A stretch of 6,032 bases of DNA, taken from contig CAMLMI010000304.1 in assembly GCA_946480965.1 (NCBI GenBank), forward strand, positions 1 to 6,032, written 5' to 3'. Below, one piece after another: positions 1 to 5,598 of the stretch. The translations under genes were made by a program, and so were the position numbers. The notes below the pieces were generated by a model. It was not told the DNA's origin. It searched no databases and saw only the letters and a program-made list of their open reading frames with translations. The stretch comes from an uncultured Verrucomicrobiales bacterium (GTDB lineage Bacteria > Verrucomicrobiota > Verrucomicrobiae > Limisphaerales > CANJSG01). The number at the start of each line of letters is the position of its first letter. The first letter of the stretch is position 1.

Positions 1-1
1 G

Positions 2-991
2 GTCGGAGCGACTAACAACGGCTTGCTCCCGACGGCCTACCAGTGGCGCCGCAACGGCACCGCGATCAACGGAGCCACGAGCCGCGGCTACAACTTCATC
101 GTTTCGAGCGCCGACAACGGAGCCCAGTTCTCCTGCGTGATGTCGGTTCCCGGCACGACCTTGGCCGTGACCAGCTCCGTGGCCACCCTGACCGTCGGCA
201 CCGGCGGCAGCGTCGTGAGCGGCCAGCTCGGATTTGAACGCTGGTTCGGCAACGTGAACCGTCCGGCGGTCTTGGCCGGCAACGGCGGAGTTCCCACCGC
301 CGAAGGCACCATCACCGCGCTGGATCTGGACACCTTTGGCGACAACTACGCGCAGCGCGTGCGCGGCTACTTCATCCCGCCGACCACGGGCAAATACACG
401 TTCTTCATCTGCAGCGATGACGACTCCGATCTGTTCCTCGGCACGAACGACGATCCGTCCACCAAGCGACTGATCGCCCAGCAGAACGTTTGGGCCAATC
501 CGCGCAACTGGGTCAGCACTGGTAACGGCGACCCCGTTGTAATCTCCCAAAAGCGCTCGGACACGTGGGTTCCCGATCCGGCTAATCCTCCGGTTAACGG
601 TGCTCCCTATACCGGTGGCATCCAACTCACAGCGGGCCAACGCTACTACATCGAGGCCGTTCATGCCGAAGGCGGCGGTGGCGACAACCTTGGTGTCACC
701 TACAAGTTCGACCCGACCGACACCGGCAACGCGGCCGATCCTACGGACGGCGATCCGTCGCTCCTCACCGGCAACGTCATTGGATACCTCGCCGCTCCGG
801 CCAGCAAGACGGTGGCCATCACCCGCAACGGCAACTCAGTGAACGTCTCGTGGAGCCCGGCCGGCGGTCGCCTCATCTCCGCCCCCGCGTTGCCGACGGC
901 TCCGGCCGCTTGGACGGATCTGGGCGCGGCCAATCCGCAAACCATCACGATCCAATCCGGGAACCAGTTCTTCCAAGTGGTCAACCCGTGA
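2..991 (+). CDS. Secreted Ig-like/PA14-domain protein, C-terminal part (5' truncated by window edge)
   Basis: The frame is open from the left edge, so only the last 329 residues are present; the TTG at 23 is inside the gene and is not its start. Visible residues 1-65 look like a bacterial Ig-like domain, with a YQWRRNGT strand, a core Trp near 15, a DNGAQFSC strand with Cys about 45, and a closing SSVATLTV strand. Residues about 73-255 resemble a PA14 domain: the RVRGYFIPPTTGKYTFFICSDD stretch, the DLFLG segment and GQRYYIEAVHAEGGGGD are typical of this beta-barrel, which usually binds carbohydrate or other extracellular ligands. The last 62 residues form a beta-rich tail with a W-T-D-L turn and a final FFQVVNP, like C-terminal tails of secreted Verrucomicrobiota proteins. 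It is probably exported, but the signal peptide lies outside the window. Any catalytic or adhesive domain would be in the missing upstream part. Family-level confidence is good; exact function is unknown. Confidence 0.85.
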   Translation, partial: VGATNNGLLPTAYQWRRNGTAINGATSRGYNFIVSSADNGAQFSCVMSVPGTTLAVTSSVATLTVGTGGSVVSGQLGFERWFGNVNRPAVLAGNGGVPTAEGTITALDLDTFGDNYAQRVRGYFIPPTTGKYTFFICSDDDSDLFLGTNDDPSTKRLIAQQNVWANPRNWVSTGNGDPVVISQKRSDTWVPDPANPPVNGAPYTGGIQLTAGQRYYIEAVHAEGGGGDNLGVTYKFDPTDTGNAADPTDGDPSLLTGNVIGYLAAPASKTVAITRNGNSVNVSWSPAGGRLISAPALPTAPAAWTDLGAANPQTITIQSGNQFFQVVNP

Positions 992-1009
992 TCGGAACCT
1001 GACTCGCAC

Positions 1010-1043
1010 AAGAGGCCGGACAGCTTTGTCCGGCCTCTTTTTT
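1010..1043 (+). terminator. Rho-independent terminator of the PA14 gene
   Basis: A perfect 13-bp stem (1010-1022 with 1027-1039, arms AAGAGGCCGGACA and TGTCCGGCCTCTT) closes a four-base GCTT loop and runs into six consecutive T (1038-1043). It begins 18 bases after the stop codon of the PA14 protein gene. It is the only convincing intrinsic terminator in the window and should separate that transcript from the SGNH/TPR gene downstream. Confidence 0.93.
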
Positions 1044-1078
1044 GTTCGGCCACATTCATCGGCTGACCTGCCGCCACC

Positions 1079-3649
1079 GTGAAATCCAAGCGCCCCAAGC
1101 CCGCCTCTGCATCCAGCGGCCCAAACACCGAAGCTTCTCGGCGTCCGGTTTGGAGATTCCGCCTGCTTGCGCTGGCCGGAGTTACGCTCGTCTTTTTTCT
1201 GCTGCTTGAAGGTGTGCTGCGTCTGTTGGGACTCGGCTATCCGGTGGAATTCTTCGTCCCCGCCCCGACAGGTTCGAAGGGTGTGATGGTCGAGAACCGT
1301 GAATTCAGCCGCCGCTATTTTTCACGGCCGCTCATGCGCGTGCCGCAAACCACCGCGTTGTCTCGCGAAAAGCAGCCGGGAACGACCCGGATCTTCGTGT
1401 TCGGGGAGTCCGCAGCGGAGGGCGATCCCGCTCCGTCGTTCGGCTTGGCGCGGATGCTGGAGGTTCTCTTGGAAGACAGATTCCCGGGTCGCCGTTTCGA
1501 GCTGATCAACACGTCGGTCACGGCGATCAATTCCCATGTCATCCGGCCGATCGCTTTGGAGTGCGCAGCGCTCCAAGGCGACATCTGGGTCGTTTACATG
1601 GGCAACAACGAGGTGGTCGGGCCGTTCGGCTCCGGAACCATTTTCGGGCCACAGGCTCCGCCGCTGCCGCTCATCCGTGGCAACCTATGGGTGAAATCCA
1701 CCCGCATCGGCCAAGTGATGGACGACCTGATGCAGCGGGCCGCTGCGGGTCAACGCCCTGAGTCGTGGGGCGGCATGGAGATGTTCCTCGGCCAACAGGT
1801 TGCGCTGACCGATCCCCGGACCGAATCGGTCTATGCCCATTTCCGCAGCAATCTGGATGCGATCCTCGATGCCGGGGTTTCTTCCGGAGCAAAAGTCGTG
1901 GTGGCCACCGTGGGCAGCAATCTCCGCGATTGTCCGCCGTTTGCTTCCCTGAATCGGGGGGAGCTGGATGCGGAGCAGCGGGCCGAATGGGACCGGTTGT
2001 TCCAAGCCGGAGTGCAGGCCGAGGCGGGCCGCTTGCTCGAACAGGCAATCGGGAAGTTTGAAGAGGCCTTGAAGATCGACGATCAGCACGCGGAGTTGAA
2101 CTTTCGTCTTGCCCGTTGTCTGGCAGCGGCGGGTCGGCCCCATGAGGCCGCGCGCCATTTCACCCGGGCCCGGGATCTGGACACGCTCCGGTTCCGTTGC
2201 GACTCACGGCTCAACGAGATCATCCGCGAGGTCACGGCGGATTCCTCCCGGAAAGGCGTCCGCTTGGCGGATGTGGAGGCGGCGCTGCGAGCGGCGGCAC
2301 CCGACGGTGTTCCCGGACGGGAGTCGTTCCACGAGCACGTGCATCTGACCGAGTCGGGAAACTACCGTGCAGCCGTGGCGATTGCCCGGCAGGTGATCGG
2401 TCTCCTCGAACCCGCTGCGGCCGATGCGTCGGAGGCCGGATTGCTCGCGGAAGGGGAGTGTGTTGCCCGGCTGGGACTCACGGATCACGAGCGGGCTCAG
2501 ATGCTGGCGGAAATGGCGAATCGGACCAGCCGTCCGCCCTTTGTCGGGCAAATCGACCATGCGGCCGAAATGGCGCGACGCGAGGAGCATCTGCGCGAGC
2601 TGCGGGAGCGCGCGAGGGTCGGAGGCGCAACGAATCTGGCCATCCATTTGGCTGCGGTGAAACGGAACCCCGACGATTGGCGACTGCACGACAATCTGGC
2701 CGGAGCCTTTCTCCAGTCGGGCCAACGGGACCGAGCGGCTGAACACTGGCGGGAAGTCATCCGGCTCGTGCCCCATCGCGTCCAGAGCTACGACCTCGTC
2801 GGCAGCGTGCTGCTGGAAGCCGGAAGACCGGCTGAAGCGGTCTCGCTCTACGAACAGGCGTTGGGAATCCGGCCCGAATGGGTCGAAGGGCTGGTCGGCT
2901 TGGGACGTTGCCGGGCTGCGCTGGGGAAGCTGCCGGAGGCGATGGAACTGTTTCAGAAAGCGATCCGGCTGGCGGGCAGGGATGCCACGCCAAGGAACCA
3001 TCTGGGCGTGGCGCTTCTGCAAGCGGGACGTGCGGGTGAAGCCGTGGCCGCCTTCCGTGATGCGATCCGGACCGATCCCGGTTTCGTGGCCGCCCGGCTC
3101 AATCTCGGGAAAGCTTTGTTGGCCGACGGAAAGCCGGGCGACGGCGTGGCGGTTTTCCGGGAACTGGTCCGTGAATTCCCAGGCGACACCGCCGCCCGCG
3201 TGGAACTGGTGAGGGCCCTGAACCGGCTCGGGCAGCCGGACGAGGCGCTTCAGGAGGCACAAGCCGCCGCTTCGGCGCATCCCCGCAGCTTCGAGGTGCG
3301 ACAATCCCTGGCCAATCTGCTGATCCGCCAGCAGCGTTTCGATGAGGCGGCGGCGGAGTTTGCGGCCGCTTTGGCGTTGAATCCGGAGTCGGCTGAATCC
3401 CACCTGAACCTCGGAACCCTGCGGGCCCGTCAGGGCCAGCCAGACCAGGCCCGCCTCCACTTCGAGCAGGCGGTGCGGATCGATCCGGGCCTGGTGCCAG
3501 CGCGGTTGAACGCGGCGGCGGCGTGTCTGGACCTTGGGCTGATCGAGCCCGCGACCGTCCATCTGCGCGAAGCCTTGCGGATCGAGCCGGGAAACGCGCG
3601 CGCGCGCGCGCTGCTGAACGATGCGGAGACGCGGCGCGGGGGCCGTTGA
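1079..3649 (+). CDS. Membrane-anchored SGNH/GDSL hydrolase-like protein with TPR repeats
   Basis: This 856-residue protein has a basic N-terminus and one transmembrane segment (about 28-51), suggesting an anchor with the remainder outside the cytoplasm. An SGNH-type domain follows (about 103-440). Block I is FGES with likely nucleophile Ser111; NTSVTAINSH (144-153) occupies block II; MGNNE (174-178) is block III with Asn177; FHEHVHLTESGNY (417-429) is block V, with His422 as likely base and Glu419 where Asp is usual. About two TPR motifs (305-370) sit between blocks III and V. A C-terminal TPR solenoid (about 515-850) has Pro at 531, 565, 599, 667, 701, 735, 769, 803 and 837. The GTG start at 1079 is well bounded: an in-frame TGA lies at 1064-1066 and the next candidates fall inside the membrane helix. 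No clear ribosome binding site is visible. SGNH enzymes are esterases or acyl transferases, but the substrate here is unknown. A role with surface polysaccharide or envelope assembly is only a guess. Confidence 0.88.
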   Translation: MKSKRPKPASASSGPNTEASRRPVWRFRLLALAGVTLVFFLLLEGVLRLLGLGYPVEFFVPAPTGSKGVMVENREFSRRYFSRPLMRVPQTTALSREKQPGTTRIFVFGESAAEGDPAPSFGLARMLEVLLEDRFPGRRFELINTSVTAINSHVIRPIALECAALQGDIWVVYMGNNEVVGPFGSGTIFGPQAPPLPLIRGNLWVKSTRIGQVMDDLMQRAAAGQRPESWGGMEMFLGQQVALTDPRTESVYAHFRSNLDAILDAGVSSGAKVVVATVGSNLRDCPPFASLNRGELDAEQRAEWDRLFQAGVQAEAGRLLEQAIGKFEEALKIDDQHAELNFRLARCLAAAGRPHEAARHFTRARDLDTLRFRCDSRLNEIIREVTADSSRKGVRLADVEAALRAAAPDGVPGRESFHEHVHLTESGNYRAAVAIARQVIGLLEPAAADASEAGLLAEGECVARLGLTDHERAQMLAEMANRTSRPPFVGQIDHAAEMARREEHLRELRERARVGGATNLAIHLAAVKRNPDDWRLHDNLAGAFLQSGQRDRAAEHWREVIRLVPHRVQSYDLVGSVLLEAGRPAEAVSLYEQALGIRPEWVEGLVGLGRCRAALGKLPEAMELFQKAIRLAGRDATPRNHLGVALLQAGRAGEAVAAFRDAIRTDPGFVAARLNLGKALLADGKPGDGVAVFRELVREFPGDTAARVELVRALNRLGQPDEALQEAQAAASAHPRSFEVRQSLANLLIRQQRFDEAAAEFAAALALNPESAESHLNLGTLRARQGQPDQARLHFEQAVRIDPGLVPARLNAAAACLDLGLIEPATVHLREALRIEPGNARARALLNDAETRRGGR
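3595..3611. repeat. (CG)8 dinucleotide tract inside the SGNH/TPR gene
   Basis: Eight uninterrupted CG units plus one C encode the Ala-Arg-Ala-Arg-Ala run near residues 840-844. The tract is 36 bases before the stop codon of the SGNH/TPR gene. Alternating CG tracts can adopt Z-form DNA and are possible slippage sites. The protein after the tract still fits the TPR helix pattern, so the frame shown is probably the normal one. Confidence 0.9.
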
Positions 3650-3659
3650 TGCGGAGGGT

Positions 3660-3950
3660 TCAGCGGTTGGGTCCGCGTCGCATCCAGATAACGGCGGCCA
3701 CGCAGGCGCTCCAGGTCGGCAACAGTTCGATGCCGGGGATAAATTCCGCGACGAAGGTGGGCAGGAGCAGCGGATGGAAGCCCAGCAGCAAGCTCGTCAG
3801 AACCATCGCGACCAGATCGACAGCTTCATCGACGAAGCCCAGCGCGAGCGGCCCCAAGACCACGGGGACAAGGTCCGCAACAGCGGCGACCATCAGGGCG
3901 AACGCGGCGCTGCGTTTGGATGGGCTCCGGGGCGGCGGCTGGGGCGGCAT
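3660..3950 (-). CDS. Small hydrophobic membrane protein, function unknown
   Basis: A 96-residue protein reads leftward from an ATG at 3950 to a TGA at 3660. After a Pro-rich basic head (1-15), it has a hydrophobic segment (about 16-36), a segment bearing acidic residues Asp41, Glu42 and Asp45, then another hydrophobic block (about 47-66) containing FHPLLLPTF and a last one (about 75-90) after EFIPGIELLPTW, ending in a basic tail. This gives two to four membrane segments. The pattern resembles short uncharacterised proteins I associate with Verrucomicrobiota, in which the FHPLLLPTF and LPTW motifs recur, but I cannot name a family. Its end lies 10 bases from that of the convergent SGNH/TPR gene, and its start faces folK. 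A plus-strand frame over the same DNA is also open, but its product is low-complexity and Ser/Thr/Arg-rich, whereas this one looks like a real membrane protein. Met20 is an alternative start. No ribosome binding site is evident. Confidence 0.72.
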   Translation of the reverse strand: MPPQPPPRSPSKRSAAFALMVAAVADLVPVVLGPLALGFVDEAVDLVAMVLTSLLLGFHPLLLPTFVAEFIPGIELLPTWSACVAAVIWMRRGPNR

Positions 3951-4015
3951 AAGTGGCGACGCTTATCCGAGGGCCAAAGCCGGGCAGAAGCCAAGCGTTC
4001 TCGCCTCATTTCCCC

Positions 4016-4053
4016 AAAACAATGGCCGGAACGTTGTTTTCCCGGACGTTCCG
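4016..4053. promoter_or_regulatory. Two overlapping inverted repeats between the small membrane protein gene and folK
   Basis: Repeat A pairs AAAACAA (4016-4022) with TTGTTTT (4034-4040) around 11 bases. Repeat B pairs CGGAACGT (4027-4034) with ACGTTCCG (4046-4053), also around 11 bases. They share base 4034 and each arm lies in the other's loop, so as RNA hairpins they would exclude each other or form a pseudoknot; as DNA they could be operator half-sites. They lie 34 bases or more upstream of the chosen folK start, in the divergent intergenic region. A very weak promoter reading (TTGTTT at 4034-4039, TGGAAT at 4057-4062, 17-base spacer) overlaps them. The repeats are exact; their function is not established. 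Confidence 0.3.
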
Positions 4054-4086
4054 CGCTGGAATGTCCCGGTGCCACCCAATTCAACA

Positions 4087-4596
4087 GTGCGAGATTCTGA
4101 GCCGAGCGTGGTGATTGCTCTGGGCTCCAATCTCGGGGACTCGGAGGCGATCCTGCGCGAGGCGATCCGCCGGTTGGCGGAAAAGGCCGTTGGCCCGGTC
4201 AAGCAGTCTTCGTTCTGGAGATCCGCACCCGTGGATTGCCCGCCCGGATCGCCCCCGTTCCTCAATGCGGCGGTGATGATGTCGGTGGGGGCGGCAGAGT
4301 CTCCGGAGTCGGTGTTGGATTGGCTCCAGCACTTGGAGCGTGAGTTTGGCCGACGTCCGAAAACCGTGCTCAACGAGCCGCGACCGCTGGATCTGGACCT
4401 GATCGACTGGCAAGGGGAGCGACGGTTGAGCCCCCGGTTGACCTTGCCGCATCCGAGAGCGATGGTCCGGCCATTCGTGTTGGAACCCTTGGCGGAGATC
4501 GCCCCGGACCGCATCTTGGCGGGCCAGTCCCGAAGCGTGTCTGAAATCCTCCGGGAAATGACGCCCAACGATAGCATGGTTCGGCTGGAGTCGTGA
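4087..4596 (+). CDS. folK: 2-amino-4-hydroxy-6-hydroxymethyldihydropteridine pyrophosphokinase (HPPK)
   Basis: FolK transfers pyrophosphate from ATP to 6-hydroxymethyl-7,8-dihydropterin in cytoplasmic folate synthesis, just before dihydropteroate synthase. With a GTG start at 4087 the protein has 169 residues, close to the usual size of about 160. The signature is complete: ALGSNLGD (11-18), FLNAAV (58-63), LEREFGRR (83-90), EPRPLDLDLI (97-106) with the Mg-binding pair Asp102 and Asp104, LPHPR (120-124), and RPFVLEPLAEIAP (128-140). The frame is open far upstream, to before 3649, so the start is inferred: GTG 4087 precedes the first conserved strand by seven residues, and GTG 4069 is an alternative. 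No Shine-Dalgarno sequence is clear. No folB or folP lies nearby, so this is a stand-alone folate gene. It is followed by 126 bases and then the HD-domain gene in the same direction. Confidence 0.93.
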   Translation: MRDSEPSVVIALGSNLGDSEAILREAIRRLAEKAVGPVKQSSFWRSAPVDCPPGSPPFLNAAVMMSVGAAESPESVLDWLQHLEREFGRRPKTVLNEPRPLDLDLIDWQGERRLSPRLTLPHPRAMVRPFVLEPLAEIAPDRILAGQSRSVSEILREMTPNDSMVRLES

Positions 4597-4722
4597 GAAG
4601 CGTTGCGAAGCGTCCGGGGCCTCCAAAAAATCCGGCCCGCGCCATAAAAAGTGTCACCAGCCGTGGATGAAAGCGGGTCACTAATGTCGTGCAATCTTCA
4701 ACCCAGCAGTCTATCTGTCCCA

Positions 4723-5580
4723 ATGATGTCCCTTGAGGTTCAAACGAGTCGGCCTGAGGACGTGATGGCGGCCGTTCTTGGTGTTTGGGGTAAGATGTTC
4801 CCCGATGCGTCCGACCAGTTGATCCGGGAGAGCTTCAACTGGGCGTTGCGGTCGTTTGGCGGGAAGTATCGCGACTACCGCCCCATCGATGCCAGCTACC
4901 ACGATCTGGAGCACACCATGCAGGGCACGCTGTGCATGGCGAGGCTGCTCTACGGCCGATTCTTGGCCCAGGTCCAGCCGGCCATTGACCAGCGGATGTT
5001 CGAGTTGGGAATCGCGGCGATCCTGCTCCATGACACGGGCTACTTGAAGCGGGCGGACGATCCCGAAGGAACCGGGGCCAAATACACTTTGACCCATGTG
5101 CAGCGGAGCATGGATTTCGCCGCAGTGCTGCTCGGGGAAAACGGCTTCTCGGCGCGGGACATCCGTGCGGTGCAAAACATGATCCGGTGCACCGGCGTGA
5201 ATGTGGACATCGCCTCCATCCCGTTCCAAAACGAGGCCGAGCGCGTGTGTGGCTTGGCCTTGGGCACGGCGGATCTTCTAGGGCAGATGGCGGCATCGGA
5301 CTACGTGGACAAACTGCCGGTGCTTTTCGCCGAGTTCGAGGAATGTGCCCGCTACAACAACGGCAAGATGGGGGCGGGAACCGTGTTCGCCAGTGCGGCG
5401 GATCTCAAGAGCCGCACGCCGGCCTTTTGGGAGAAATACGTGCTGCCCAAAGTGGAGAAGGACTTCCAGGGGCTTTTCCGGTATCTGGCGGATCCGAAAA
5501 CCGGGATCAACCGGTATGTCGAGCGGATCGAGGCCAACATCGCCCGCATCCGGAGCGAACTCCAGTTGCAGTCCGCGTAA
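4723..5580 (+). CDS. HD-domain metal-dependent phosphohydrolase, substrate unknown
   Basis: About 285 residues, probably cytoplasmic, with no signal peptide or membrane helix. From the ATG at 4723, an SYHDLEHT segment supplies His60 and His64, LLHDTGY contains the HD pair His103-Asp104, THVQRS supplies His125, and LGTADLLGQM supplies Asp184. These match the order of metal ligands in HD-superfamily phosphohydrolases, which cleave phosphomonoesters, phosphodiesters or nucleotides. The C-terminal third is helical, with an ASDYVDKLPVLFAEFEE stretch and a FWEKYVLPKVEKDF segment. The start is uncertain: GTG 4651, ATG 4684, ATG 4723 and ATG 4726 all read in frame. Codons before about 4756 often end in A or T, unlike the GC-ending codons downstream, which favours a late start at the ATGATG. 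It follows folK but the 126-base gap argues against tight coupling. It ends 18 bases from the convergent mutY. The catalytic set looks intact; the substrate cannot be inferred. Confidence 0.83.
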   Translation: MMSLEVQTSRPEDVMAAVLGVWGKMFPDASDQLIRESFNWALRSFGGKYRDYRPIDASYHDLEHTMQGTLCMARLLYGRFLAQVQPAIDQRMFELGIAAILLHDTGYLKRADDPEGTGAKYTLTHVQRSMDFAAVLLGENGFSARDIRAVQNMIRCTGVNVDIASIPFQNEAERVCGLALGTADLLGQMAASDYVDKLPVLFAEFEECARYNNGKMGAGTVFASAADLKSRTPAFWEKYVLPKVEKDFQGLFRYLADPKTGINRYVERIEANIARIRSELQLQSA

Positions 5581-5598
5581 GCGCTTGGCGGCGGCATT

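Noticed and set aside
700..1128. Minus-strand open frame across the end of the PA14 gene and the terminator
   Set aside because: No domain, runs through a strong terminator hairpin, and opposes a well-supported coding frame.
2204..3562. Long minus-strand open frame (452 codons) opposite the SGNH/TPR gene
   Set aside because: Its product has no recognisable domain and is rich in Arg, Gln and Pro, as expected from the antisense of a GC-rich coding sequence; the plus strand has clear TPR repeats throughout.
3523..4596. Single 357-residue plus-strand gene containing HPPK at its C-terminus
   Set aside because: The first part overlaps the SGNH/TPR gene in another frame and the middle is low-complexity antisense of a membrane protein; only the part from about 4087 looks like HPPK.
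4616..4638. Possible hairpin after folK (GGGCC with GGCCC)
   Set aside because: Only five pairs around a 12-base loop and no T-run follows, so it is not a credible terminator.
4601..4650. Promoter for the HD gene using CATAAA near 4643 as a -10 box
   Set aside because: No -35-like sequence at the right spacing (the bases there are CCTCCA-like), so the match is not better than chance.
5577..5590. AAGCGCTT palindrome between the HD gene and mutY
   Set aside because: Eight-base palindrome with no loop or T-tract; short palindromes of this kind are expected by chance.
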